Notes under the pieces: generated by a model
What the model was told of the DNA's origin: nothing
Database searches by the model: none
What the model saw: only the letters and a program-made list of their open reading frames with translations
Shown: positions 1-8,044 of the stretch, in pieces
Layout of the letters: each line of letters starts with the position of its first letter
Position numbering within the stretch: the stretch's first letter is position 1
NCBI GenBank assembly: GCA_035528415.1
Contig: DATKYQ010000002.1
Span: forward strand, 1-64,000
Length of the DNA stretch: 64,000 nucleotides
Reading direction: 5' to 3'
From: DATKYQ01 sp035528415
GTDB lineage: Bacteria > Myxococcota > B64-G9
Position numbers and translations under genes: made by a program

Positions 1-2
1 TT

Positions 3-83
3 CGTACTGGAACGGTAGTAGAGTTTGTGGCATGCTTGGATCACCTCATTGGTGAAGGTTTTGTCTTGCAACAACAACCTTAA
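3..83 (+). CDS. Possible 3' end of an upstream gene (partial)
   Basis: A frame is open from the window edge for 26 codons and stops at TAA 81-83. Its translation ends in LIGEGFVLQQQP. The other two forward frames stop within about 55 bases. It could be the tail of a gene that begins outside the window, but the piece is too short to identify and may be chance. From 84 to 190 I see only a weak hairpin (TCCCG/CGGGA, 88-102) and no convincing gene. Confidence 0.25.
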   Translation, partial: RTGTVVEFVACLDHLIGEGFVLQQQP

Positions 84-201
84 CATCCCGGTTTACGGGA
101 AACAATGAGGTACTTCTATTTAATGGGGTGGGAGTTCAGGGAGGCGTAGTTGAAAAGGGCGCCCGCTTCGGGTAGATGTTGTCAAGAACAGGAGGCTTGT
201 G

Positions 202-651
202 ATGACCACGTTGCTCGAAAAGTTGCCCTTGCCGCACAGGCGCCGGGATGTCGTCGACGATTGCTGCCGGCTGCTCGACCTGGAGGTGAAGAAGAAGAAG
301 GGCATCTCCGGCCTGGCGGTCAAGGCCGGCTTCGGTGTGCTCAAGGCAATCAAGCCGGGGGCCGTGCGCGAAGCGATCGATGGCTTGATAGACGATTTCA
401 TCGCGGCGCTGGAGCCGTTCCATATCGACTGGCTCAAGATCGGCTCGGCGGGGACGTTCGGCGCCACACTGCGCGGCCGTAGCGCGGAGGTCGCCGAGGC
501 GCTTGTCCGAGTGACGGATGGCAGGGCCGAGAACACGAAACACGCCAGTCTCAAGAAGATGTACCGCAAGCTGCGCTCGTCGGCGGTGCGTAACGTCCAG
601 GAAGCTGTTCCGGCCCTGGCCGATTTGATGGACAGGTACTACGAGTCATGA
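202..651 (+). CDS. DUF6918-like small helical protein
   Basis: This is a 149-residue protein with no signal peptide or membrane segment, so probably cytoplasmic. The pattern GISGLAVKAGFGVLKAIKP followed by an acidic IDDFIAALEP stretch resembles, from memory, the uncharacterised DUF6918 family, whose function is unknown. I chose ATG 202 because the ribosome site AGGAGG (190-195) lies at good distance; the GTG at 199 would be only three bases from it. The stop overlaps the start of the next gene in an ATGA, so the two are probably translated together. The family name is a recollection of sequence pattern, not a search result. Confidence 0.65.
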   Translation: MTTLLEKLPLPHRRRDVVDDCCRLLDLEVKKKKGISGLAVKAGFGVLKAIKPGAVREAIDGLIDDFIAALEPFHIDWLKIGSAGTFGATLRGRSAEVAEALVRVTDGRAENTKHASLKKMYRKLRSSAVRNVQEAVPALADLMDRYYES

Positions 652-1019
652 GGCGGCGCCCTTTGCCAGCCTGTGGATTGTTGTTGCTGGTGCTCGTCAT
701 CGGCGCCTGCGGGAGCGGACCGGACGGAAGCTGCTACACCGATTTCGACTGTGAGACAAACCAGGTCTGCGGGCTTTTGGGGATGTGCCTTAAATGCACA
801 AACTGCGAGCGGGGGCGGGTTGGCACATGCACCGCGCCTGTCTGGCCGAGGGACACGGCGCCCGACTCTGTACGCATCGAGACCTTGTCCGACCGCGAGA
901 GGCTGATCTACGCATACACCTGCCCCGGGGCGATAACCGAGTATCGCTATCATCGCATCAACGGTGAGCGCTGCTTCGAACAAACACCCCATGTCGACGA
1001 CGGCTGCGGTCTGGAGTGA
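648..1019 (+). CDS. Small cysteine-rich lipoprotein
   Basis: A 123-residue protein with a short basic N-terminus, a hydrophobic run and a lipobox (VIGAC) that puts the lipidated cysteine near residue 21. The mature part is rich in Cys, including a CLKCTNCERG cluster, and begins with a segment (CYTDFDCETNQVC) like the short Cys motifs in larger surface proteins of this window. It is likely anchored in the inner or outer membrane on the periplasmic face. ATG 648 overlaps the TGA of the upstream gene. I do not recognise a family and cannot assign a function. Confidence 0.7.
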   Translation: MRRRPLPACGLLLLVLVIGACGSGPDGSCYTDFDCETNQVCGLLGMCLKCTNCERGRVGTCTAPVWPRDTAPDSVRIETLSDRERLIYAYTCPGAITEYRYHRINGERCFEQTPHVDDGCGLE

Positions 1020-1040
1020 TAAATGCGGCCCGTCGAGAAA

Positions 1041-1769
1041 TCAGGCTTCGATCACGGCACGGCGTGATTGCCGGATGCGTGGTTTGCGGTAGGTGCGCAG
1101 TCCGGGTGCCGGCTTGCGTTTCGGGGCGGGCTTCAGGCGGGCGATTTGCTCCTCGAGTTGCCTGACCTTCGTAAGCGTTGCGCGTAATGCATCGAGGTGC
1201 ACCCGTGACTGACGATTTTCCCAGGCCAGTCGGGACTCGACATTTCTCATGCGTTGAACTTCTTTTTGCAGCGGCGCAATTTGCGCGGCCTTTTCCTCGG
1301 CCCGCCGGACTCGCTCCTCGGCCTCCTTCACCCGCGCCCGCGCGGCGGACATCTCGGCCTCGAAGCGGTTGCGCTCGAAAGGGGTGGCCTCGGACTTGAA
1401 TTTCTGATCGAGCAGAGATTGCCTCGCCTGGCGCTGCAGGTGTGTGAGCCGCACGACCTGCTCGAGCAACTCTTTGTTGCGCTCTTTGGCGTCCTGCAGA
1501 TCCTTGCGAGTGGTGGACTCTTTGGCCATCCACTCCAGGCGTTCGTTGCGCGTCTGCTTGAGTTCCTTCTCGATGGCCGCGGCATCAAGCTGAGCCTGTT
1601 CGAGATCTGTTCTGCCCTGCTCTAGTTTTTGCTGTAATAGGTTTGCGACTTCCCGCGTGCGTGCCAGGGACTCTCGCGCACCCAGGGCGTCGGGGGAGTC
1701 TCCAAGCAGTACGGTTATCAATCGCCAGGCCTTTCCCGAAGCCAGGTCCAGTGCGGATTTCAGTGGCAT
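1041..1769 (-). CDS. Coiled-coil protein, function unknown
   Basis: A 242-residue protein, highly charged and almost entirely helical. From about residue 30 to 215 it is rich in Glu, Lys, Arg, Gln, Ala and Leu with heptad-like spacing, as expected for a long coiled coil. The C-terminus is basic (RKPRIRQSRR). No signal peptide is visible. Its start overlaps the end of dusB by ten bases, so it is probably co-transcribed with and translationally coupled to it. Nothing in the sequence shows a specific role; a structural, scaffolding or nucleic-acid-associated role is conceivable. Confidence 0.75.
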   Translation of the reverse strand: MPLKSALDLASGKAWRLITVLLGDSPDALGARESLARTREVANLLQQKLEQGRTDLEQAQLDAAAIEKELKQTRNERLEWMAKESTTRKDLQDAKERNKELLEQVVRLTHLQRQARQSLLDQKFKSEATPFERNRFEAEMSAARARVKEAEERVRRAEEKAAQIAPLQKEVQRMRNVESRLAWENRQSRVHLDALRATLTKVRQLEEQIARLKPAPKRKPAPGLRTYRKPRIRQSRRAVIEA

Positions 1770-2758
1770 GTCGAAGCAGACCTTTCCTGTTTGCCAGCGC
1801 TCAGTATGTCGCCCATTGAGGTAGTCATATCCTTGGCGACTTCCATGCGGTTAATTTTTCTTCTCAACGCGGCTGCGCCCGCGAGACCACGCGTGTACCA
1901 TGCCATGTGTTTGCGCATGCGCAGCACGGCGCGCCGTTCCGACCCGAGCAAGTCAATCATCTTTTGCAGGTGAATGCAAAACACTTCGAAGCGCTTGTCC
2001 TCGGTCGGCGGGTAGTCGCCCTGTTGCCCGGTGGATACATGGCGAGCCATGGCGCCCGGCAGCCAGGGGTCGCCCAGGGCTGCCCGGCCGAGCATGATCC
2101 CGGCGCACCCGGTTTGATCGAGCATGCGCCGGCCGTCCTCTACGACCCTCAGGTCGCCGTTGCCGATAACCGGCACGTCGACCGCCGCGACAGTCCGGCT
2201 GATCATTTCCCAGTCTGCCGCGCCCGAGTAACCCTGGCTGCGTGTACGCGGATGGACGGTCAGCGCATCGGCTCCGGCCTCGGCCAGCATCCGGCCGACT
2301 TCGACCACGTTTTTCTCGGCGGCGTTCCAACCAGCGCGCAGCTTGACGGAAACAGGCAGCGCTACTGCCCGTTTGACGGCCGCGACCAAATCGCGGGCCA
2401 GCTCGGGATCACGCATCAAGGCGGCGCCGGCCCCGTGCCGCGTGACCTTCTTGACCGGGCAACCCATGTTGATATCGATCCCGTCGAAACCCAACCCGGC
2501 GCAAACCCGTGCCGCCTCGGCCAGGCTGTCGGGATGCCGGCCGAACAGTTGAGCCACGACGGGGTGCTCCTCTGGTTGGATCGCGAGCAGTTCGAGAGTC
2601 CTACGCCCAGCCCGCGAGATTCCCTCGGCGGAGACCATCTCGGTCATCACCGCCGGGCAACCGAGCCGGCGAGCGATGCAACGAAAGGGCGAGTCACTGA
2701 CGCCGGCCATGGGAGCCAGAAAAACTGGCGGGTCGATCTCAAGGGCCCCGATGTTCAT
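1760..2758 (-). CDS. dusB: tRNA-dihydrouridine synthase
   Basis: A flavin-dependent enzyme of 332 residues that reduces uridine to dihydrouridine in tRNA D-loops. The N-terminus (PPVFLAPMAGVSDSPFR) and the block DINMGCPVKKVTRHGAGAAL are Dus signatures; the second contains the catalytic Cys. VSVKLRAGW, LTVHPRTRSQGYSG and IGNGDL follow along the TIM barrel and bind FMN. I chose ATG 2758 (MNIGALE) rather than an ATG 66 bases upstream because Dus proteins start just before this barrel strand and a GAGG lies about nine bases before it. Subfamily DusB is the best fit for this lineage but is inferred. It overlaps the downstream coiled-coil gene. Confidence 0.93.
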   Translation of the reverse strand: MNIGALEIDPPVFLAPMAGVSDSPFRCIARRLGCPAVMTEMVSAEGISRAGRRTLELLAIQPEEHPVVAQLFGRHPDSLAEAARVCAGLGFDGIDINMGCPVKKVTRHGAGAALMRDPELARDLVAAVKRAVALPVSVKLRAGWNAAEKNVVEVGRMLAEAGADALTVHPRTRSQGYSGAADWEMISRTVAAVDVPVIGNGDLRVVEDGRRMLDQTGCAGIMLGRAALGDPWLPGAMARHVSTGQQGDYPPTEDKRFEVFCIHLQKMIDLLGSERRAVLRMRKHMAWYTRGLAGAAALRRKINRMEVAKDMTTSMGDILSAGKQERSASTCH

Positions 2759-2824
2759 GCGTTGCTGCCTCGTGTTCGGGTAACACCACGACATGCATTT
2801 TATACGCGAACTCGGGATTTGCAA

Positions 2825-3007
2825 TTCGCGCGTTCAGCTACAGGCGACACTGCATGTCGTGTATGGTGATGCTATCAGGTGACCAGTAGCAGATATTGTG
2901 GGCCTCGATCAAATAACACTAGATATTGCGTTTTATGGTTGACAGGTTGCGCGAGTTCTGCTAGTCAAAACATTAGTTTTGGCAAACTTTGACCAGGAGG
3001 AACTACC
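2825..3007 (+). promoter_or_regulatory. Probable promoter region of the HU gene
   Basis: This AT-richer stretch lies between the divergent dusB and HU genes. TTGACA at 2939-2944 is a perfect -35 box, but the hexamer 17 bases on (TAGTCA, 2962-2967) is a weak -10. A near-identical pair AGATATTGTG/AGATATTGCG (about 2890 and 2920) forms a direct repeat with 30-base spacing and could bind a regulator. The ribosome site CAGGAGG ends at 3000, seven bases before the ATG. Confidence 0.35.
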
Positions 3008-3283
3008 ATGACGAAGCAAGAACTGATCGATGTGATCGCCGAGAACAACAAATGGGGGTTGACCAAGAAGGCCACCGCGGAGGTTGTCGACGCCGTCTTC
3101 ATGGGTATTCGCAAGGCCGTCAAGAAAGGGCGCCGCTTCAGCTATCCCGGCTTCGGCACCTGGAACGTGCGCACTCGCAAGGCGCGCAACGGCCGCAACC
3201 CGCAGACCGGTCAGACGATTCGTATCAAGGCTTCCAAGACAGTCGGCTTCCGGCCGGCCAAGGTTTTCAAGAGCAAGCTGTAG
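3008..3283 (+). CDS. HU-family nucleoid DNA-binding protein
   Basis: A 91-residue HU/IHF-fold protein that bends and compacts DNA as a dimer. It begins with MTKQELIDVIAE, the usual HU first helix. It has the core GRRFSYPGFGTWNVR and the signature RNGRNPQTGQTI, the beta arm that enters the minor groove. Length matches the family. The gene stands alone with a good ribosome site and is closed by a strong intrinsic terminator, so it is monocistronic and probably well expressed. The sequence cannot separate HU from IHF; the single-gene context and homodimer-like arm favour HU. Confidence 0.95.
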   Translation: MTKQELIDVIAENNKWGLTKKATAEVVDAVFMGIRKAVKKGRRFSYPGFGTWNVRTRKARNGRNPQTGQTIRIKASKTVGFRPAKVFKSKL

Positions 3284-3321
3284 TCGATATTCCACCGCTT
3301 GGTGGAAACGGGAAGGCCAGG

Positions 3322-3353
3322 AATTCCGGAAGGTAACACTTCCGGAATTTTTT
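3322..3353 (+). terminator. Rho-independent terminator of the HU gene
   Basis: AATTCCGGAAG (3322-3332) pairs perfectly with CTTCCGGAATT (3339-3349) around a six-base loop. A run of T residues follows (3348-3353). The stop codon of the convergent gene lies in the T tract, so the two transcription units are packed tail to tail. Confidence 0.9.
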
Positions 3354-3999
3354 ATTTTCTTCCCGATGTGTTTGGCGCGTCCGGTGTCTCTGTGGTTTCG
3401 GGCGCCTCGTACATGTCGTGTTCGATCCAGCGCTCGACGCAGGAGCGCACCATCATGATCAGCAGCAGAATGGCCAGGGCAATAATTGCCATCAGCTTGT
3501 AGCGCGAAGGGATCGTTGTTCGCGAATGGTAGGCGGGTGTGGGCGCGCCCGTACCGAGATCGGTGTTGCCCGCGATGTCGAACTGGAAGTCGTGGCTCTG
3601 CCGCCAGGCGTTGACAATACGCTCGTGGTCGGCGCCGCTCACCAGCGAGCCGAGCTGCGGGTCGTAGGCGGCAACCCCCAGGGCGGAGGCGACGGCCAGC
3701 ATGCGCCCGACGGCCGTGTCTCCCTCGGCGTCCGGTAGCCCCAGCGGAAAGGACAGGTTGATCCCCTCGATCGGTATTGCCCGATCGTCGGAAGTTGTCG
3801 GCGGTTCGGCGGGCGTTGCGTCCCAGTCGCTGCCGCTATAGACCGCGGCAGCCAACTTCCCGTGACCGAGGTCCAGTTGGCCGAGCTTCCCCTCGACGGG
3901 CTCGAACCCTGCGGCGCGCAGGGCGGGGACGGCCCGTTGTTCGGTCAACGGCTCCATGTTCTCGTCCGTCCGCAGATAGATCTCGTATCTGATAGCCAT
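3352..3999 (-). CDS. Tail-anchored membrane protein, function unknown
   Basis: A 215-residue protein starting MAIRYEIYLRTDENMEPL at ATG 3999; an upstream ATG at 4089 would overlap the divergent gene and adds a poorly coding stretch. Residues 1 to about 160 look soluble and globular without a signal peptide. Near residue 165-190 a single hydrophobic helix (KLMAIIALAILLLIMMV) is followed by an acidic, Pro/Thr-rich tail. The protein is probably tethered to the inner membrane with its large domain in the cytoplasm. I do not recognise a family. It is divergent from the metallo-beta-lactamase gene, with 82 bases between the starts. Confidence 0.7.
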   Translation of the reverse strand: MAIRYEIYLRTDENMEPLTEQRAVPALRAAGFEPVEGKLGQLDLGHGKLAAAVYSGSDWDATPAEPPTTSDDRAIPIEGINLSFPLGLPDAEGDTAVGRMLAVASALGVAAYDPQLGSLVSGADHERIVNAWRQSHDFQFDIAGNTDLGTGAPTPAYHSRTTIPSRYKLMAIIALAILLLIMMVRSCVERWIEHDMYEAPETTETPDAPNTSGRK

Positions 4000-4081
4000 T
4001 ATCTTGTCCGCTTGAAAACCTGACTCGAGTATCGTATAGCTTGAAGCGGGTGACAAGAAAAGTGGAGGCGCGAGATCGGCG

Positions 4082-4951
4082 ATGCGCATTGGTGCCTACG
4101 AAGCCCTGGCGGTGCTGGAAGGCACTTTTCTGCTGGACGGGGGCGCCATGTTCGGAATCGTGCCGCGCCCGCTATGGTCGCGCTACCATGCGCCCGACGA
4201 ACAGGGGCGCATCGTCATGGCTCTCAGGGCGCTGCTGCTAGTCGGGCGTGGACGCCGCATCCTGGTCGATTGCGGCATCGGCAGGCGTTTTGGCGATAAG
4301 CAGCAAAAGATATACCGACATTTGCAAAACGAGGGCGGTATTGCCGGCGCGCTCGCGCGCTTGGGCTTTGCGACGGATGACATTACCGACGTGATCGCAA
4401 CCCACCTGCACTTCGATCACGTGGGCGGCATGCTGACCCGTGAGGACAACGGCGGGTTGCGGCCTACTTTTTCAAAAGCCCGCCTGCACGTTCAGGAAGA
4501 GTGCTTCAAATGGGCCGTGCATCCTTCCGCCTGGGACGGCGGCAGCTTTTTCGGCGGCGACTTCGCCGCCTGGGAGCGGGAGTTCGACCTGCGTCTGGCC
4601 CGCGGCGATTGCGAGATTGCGCCCGGTGTGCGGGTAAAGGTCGTAGGCGGCCACACTCCCGGCCAGCAAGTAGTGGTCGTCGAGGAGGGTCCCGGCGCGC
4701 TGGTCTACTGCGCCGACCTGATCCCGACGGCGGCTCACATCAGGCTTCCCTACATCATGGCCTACGATCAGCGCCCGATTTTGACGCTGGAAGAGAAGAA
4801 AGTGCTTTTAGCCCGCGCGCTGGAGGAGAATTGGGTACTCTTCTTCGAGCACGATCCCAAGGTGACCGCCTGTCGCCTCGAAGAGAAAAACGGCGAGGTC
4901 GTCGCGGGCGAGGGCGTGTGTCTCAACCTGCCCGCCGGGGCGGGGGACTAA
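4082..4951 (+). CDS. Metallo-beta-lactamase-fold hydrolase
   Basis: A 289-residue cytoplasmic enzyme with the complete metal site of the superfamily. THLHFDHVGG supplies His108, His110, Asp112 and His113; GGHTPGQQ supplies His191; CADLIPT supplies Asp212; FEHDP supplies His257. These hold two Zn or similar ions that hydrolyse ester, lactone or thioester bonds. The length and the long insert between the HxHxDH motif and His191 resemble the quorum-quenching lactonase/AttM-like branch, but substrate cannot be read from sequence. It sits alone between a divergent gene and a downstream protease gene. No signal peptide is present. Confidence 0.9.
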   Translation: MRIGAYEALAVLEGTFLLDGGAMFGIVPRPLWSRYHAPDEQGRIVMALRALLLVGRGRRILVDCGIGRRFGDKQQKIYRHLQNEGGIAGALARLGFATDDITDVIATHLHFDHVGGMLTREDNGGLRPTFSKARLHVQEECFKWAVHPSAWDGGSFFGGDFAAWEREFDLRLARGDCEIAPGVRVKVVGGHTPGQQVVVVEEGPGALVYCADLIPTAAHIRLPYIMAYDQRPILTLEEKKVLLARALEENWVLFFEHDPKVTACRLEEKNGEVVAGEGVCLNLPAGAGD

Positions 4952-5030
4952 CCGCATTGTAAACATTCAGTCCCGGGCCGGCCGCAGTGGGTCCGGGTTC
5001 GCATCGGTTCGCGACAGTCGCCGGTGTCGA

Positions 5031-5072
5031 TTGACATGTTCGCCTCGTGGAGCGAGTATGCCGGTACATGTC
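5031..5072 (+). promoter_or_regulatory. Possible promoter/operator of the serine protease gene
   Basis: TTGACA (5031-5036) is a perfect -35 box, with a weak GAGTAT hexamer 17 bases on. Two copies of ACATGT (5034-5039 and 5066-5071) form an inverted pair GACATGT/ACATGTC about three helical turns apart, one overlapping the -35. This is a plausible regulator site, seen by eye only. Confidence 0.35.
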
Positions 5073-5107
5073 GTGTCATGAATTAGATACCAGATGAGGA
5101 GAGGCCA

Positions 5108-8044
5108 ATGTTCAGAAAGATGATTCCATTGTTTCTGATGTGTTCGGCGGCGGCAGTCATGAGTTGCAGCCAGACCGATCTCTCACAACGCCCCGAGCGC
5201 CCCAAGCACATCGACTACACCCAGTCGGGCATCATCAACGGCTCGCTGGACACCACCCACCAGGCGGTGGTGGCGGTGCTGGCCAGTAACGCCGCCTGCT
5301 CGGGCACCATTATCGAAAAAAACGGCAACAACCTGTTCGTGCTGACGGCGGCCCACTGTGTCACCGGGATGACGCCCCAGTGGATTGTTCAAGGTAACGA
5401 CTACTATAGCGGCTCCGCCATCGTGTACAACGTGGCCGATTACGAGGCGCACCCAAGTTATTCGGGCGGCGACTACGACTTCGGCATGATCCGGGCCGTC
5501 GGGGCCGGGCCGGGGACTCCGGTCATTCCGGCTTTGACCTCGGCCCAGGATAACCTGGCCACCGGCACCCAGATTATCCACGTCGGCTACGGGTTGACCT
5601 CGTACCCCAACGGCGACACCACTCAACGGCACTATATCGACGGCACCCTGGACGGAGTGGACAGCATCACCATCTGGTACGGCGAGTCTCCCGGCGGACC
5701 ATGCTCGGGTGATAGCGGCGGGCCGCAGCTGACCCGGGGCACCGAGCGGGTCGGCGGCGTAACATCTTACGGCGACCAGAATTGTGCAATCTACGGCGTC
5801 AGCGGCCGGGTCTCGGCCGTCTACGATTCGTTCATTCGTCCCTACATCGACGGCACGCCGATCACCATGACCTGCGACGAGTGCTTCTCGGCCGTCACCG
5901 GCGGACAGGGCGCCTGCATGACCGAGGTCAACGCCTGTTACAATGACAGCGACTGCTACGCCATGCTGGAGTGTTTCAGCAACTGTTCGAGCAGCGACCA
6001 GGCCTGTTACCAGGCATGCGCGGACCAGCACCCAAGCGGCCTGCAGATCTACTATGCCATATACGATTGCGTCTGTGAGACAGGCTGCGTCGACGAGTGC
6101 GCCGACGATCCCTTGTGTCAGACCACGCTCAAGCCGCTGGGCGAGAGCTGCGGCGACGGAAGCGAGTGCGACAGCACCTTCTGCACCGACGGTGTCTGCT
6201 GCGAGAGCACTTGTTCAGGGCAGTGCCAGGCATGCGACGTGGCCGGCGACTTGGGCTACTGCAACCCGGTCACCGGCGACCCGCACGGCACACGCCCGGC
6301 CTGCACGGGCGACGGCGGCGCCTGCGACGGCGCCTGCGACGGAACATTGACCACGGCCTGTGCCTACCCGGGTGCCGGCACCCAGTGCCGGACGGCTTCC
6401 TGCGCTGTGGGCACAGCGACACTGCCGGCGGAGTGCGGCGGCACGGGCGTTTGCCCGGCCGTACAGACAATCGACTGCGCGCCGTTCTCCTGCGACGGCT
6501 ATCACTGCGGCGGCGGCTGCAGCGTAGACAATGACTGCCCGGCGGGATACTTCTGCGCGGGCGGCGTATGCATCTTGAAGCTGGTCGACGGCGAGGCTTG
6601 CTCGGGCTCGAACCAGTGCCAGGCTGGTCACTGCACGGACGGTGTTTGTTGCGACGACGCCTGCGCCGGACAATGCCAGGCCTGCGACGTGGCCGGTCAC
6701 ATCGGGCAATGCTCGCCGGTTACAGGCGTGCCCCGCGGTACGCGCCCGGCCTGCACTACAGACGGCTCGCTTTGCGGGGGCGCCTGCGACGGGACACTGA
6801 CCACGGCCTGCGCCTATCCCGGCGCCGGCAGCCAGTGCCGGGCACCGGCCTGCTCGAACGGCACTGCCACTCTCGCGGCCGGTTGCGACGGGACGGGCTC
6901 GTGTCCCGCCGAGCAGAACGTAAGCTGCGCCCCCTACTCCTGCGAGGGCGATCACTGCTCCGGAAGCTGCACTAGCGACAACGACTGTCCTTCCGGTTAC
7001 TACTGCGCGGGCGGGCTTTGCGAGCAGAAACTTCCGAACGGCACGGCCTGTGCCGGCGGCAACCAGTGCCTGACCGCGCGCTGCATCGACGGAGTCTGCT
7101 GTAACACGGGCTGTGTCGGCCAGTGCCAGGCCTGCGATCTGGCCGGGCACCTGGGCAGCTGCACGCCTGTAATTGGAGCGCCGCACGGCGCGCGCCAGGC
7201 CTGTGCGGCCGACGGCTCGGCCTGCGCCGGTGCCTGCGACGGCATCAACGGCGCAAGCTGTGCCTACCCGGGAAACTATACGGTTTGCCGGGCGGCGTCC
7301 TGCTCGGCCGGGGTGGCGGTGGTAGAGGCGCGCTGCATGGGAGTGGGCGCCTGCCCTCAGGAGCAGACGGTGAACTGTGCTCCCTATGACTGCTCGGGCG
7401 TCCAGTGCGCGGGCGGCTGCGTCGCCGACTTCGAGTGCGGCGAAGGTTACTTCTGCAGTGCCGGTATGTGCCTGCAGACATTCGCGGAAGGTCACGCTTG
7501 TGGAGGCGACGAACAGTGCGATAGCGGCTTCTGCACCGACGGGGTGTGTTGTCTGAGCGCCTGTGACGGCCAGTGCGAAGCCTGTGACATCGCGGGTTCG
7601 CTCGGAAGCTGCGGCCCGGTCAGCGGCTCGCCGCGCGGAGGCAGGGCGGTCTGCCTGGGAGTCGGAAGCTGCAAGGGCTCTTGTGACGGCACAGATAGCG
7701 CGGCCTGTGTCTATCCCGGAAGTGAAACGCAGTGCTCGGCCGCGAGCTGTCTTTCCGGCATGCAGACAGCGGCCGCCTTCTGCGACGCTGCCGGCGCCTG
7801 CGGGCAGGCCGGCCCTACGTCGTGCGGCGACTATACCTGCGGACAGGATGCCTGCCTGACGACTTGCCAGGCGGATGTCGAGTGCGCCGCCGGAAAGATC
7901 TGCAAAGAAGGCGCCTGCATAGAGGACGGCGGCAGCCAGAGCAACGGCGGCTGCAGCACGACGGGCGGGGCGTCAGGCTCGGGGCTTTTGATACTGGCGC
8001 TTTTGGGCCTGGCGTTGGTTGGTAGCCGTGGGAGGGAACGCTGA
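5108..8044 (+). CDS. Secreted trypsin-like serine protease with Cys-rich repeats and MYXO-CTERM-like tail
   Basis: A 978-residue exported protein. A lipoprotein signal ends at VMSC (Cys20). The protease domain begins with the zymogen-type sequence IING (residues 42-45). It has a full S1 triad: His83 in TAAHC, Asp124 in DYDFGMI, Ser203 in CSGDSGGP. Residues about 250-340 are a Cys-rich spacer. Then four tandem Cys-rich units of about 150 residues begin near residues 345, 495, 644 and 795; each contains a FCTDGVCC-type motif, a QCQACD motif and an ACAYPG motif. The C-terminus has a Cys, a hydrophobic helix and an Arg cluster (SRGRER), the layout of MYXO-CTERM sorting tails. It carries anchors at both ends, which is odd. 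The ribosome site is GAGGAG. The next gene overlaps its stop codon. Confidence 0.92.
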   Translation: MFRKMIPLFLMCSAAAVMSCSQTDLSQRPERPKHIDYTQSGIINGSLDTTHQAVVAVLASNAACSGTIIEKNGNNLFVLTAAHCVTGMTPQWIVQGNDYYSGSAIVYNVADYEAHPSYSGGDYDFGMIRAVGAGPGTPVIPALTSAQDNLATGTQIIHVGYGLTSYPNGDTTQRHYIDGTLDGVDSITIWYGESPGGPCSGDSGGPQLTRGTERVGGVTSYGDQNCAIYGVSGRVSAVYDSFIRPYIDGTPITMTCDECFSAVTGGQGACMTEVNACYNDSDCYAMLECFSNCSSSDQACYQACADQHPSGLQIYYAIYDCVCETGCVDECADDPLCQTTLKPLGESCGDGSECDSTFCTDGVCCESTCSGQCQACDVAGDLGYCNPVTGDPHGTRPACTGDGGACDGACDGTLTTACAYPGAGTQCRTASCAVGTATLPAECGGTGVCPAVQTIDCAPFSCDGYHCGGGCSVDNDCPAGYFCAGGVCILKLVDGEACSGSNQCQAGHCTDGVCCDDACAGQCQACDVAGHIGQCSPVTGVPRGTRPACTTDGSLCGGACDGTLTTACAYPGAGSQCRAPACSNGTATLAAGCDGTGSCPAEQNVSCAPYSCEGDHCSGSCTSDNDCPSGYYCAGGLCEQKLPNGTACAGGNQCLTARCIDGVCCNTGCVGQCQACDLAGHLGSCTPVIGAPHGARQACAADGSACAGACDGINGASCAYPGNYTVCRAASCSAGVAVVEARCMGVGACPQEQTVNCAPYDCSGVQCAGGCVADFECGEGYFCSAGMCLQTFAEGHACGGDEQCDSGFCTDGVCCLSACDGQCEACDIAGSLGSCGPVSGSPRGGRAVCLGVGSCKGSCDGTDSAACVYPGSETQCSAASCLSGMQTAAAFCDAAGACGQAGPTSCGDYTCGQDACLTTCQADVECAAGKICKEGACIEDGGSQSNGGCSTTGGASGSGLLILALLGLALVGSRGRER
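6136..7900 (+). repeat. Four diverged in-gene repeats of about 450 bases
   Basis: Within the protease gene a unit of about 150 codons occurs four times, starting near 6140, 6590, 7040 and 7490. Conserved landmarks are CxDGVCC, GQCQACDxAG, the ACAYPG block, a CAPxxC stretch and a CxxDxDC segment. The units are alike in protein but clearly diverged in DNA, so they are old duplications rather than recent ones. Confidence 0.85.
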
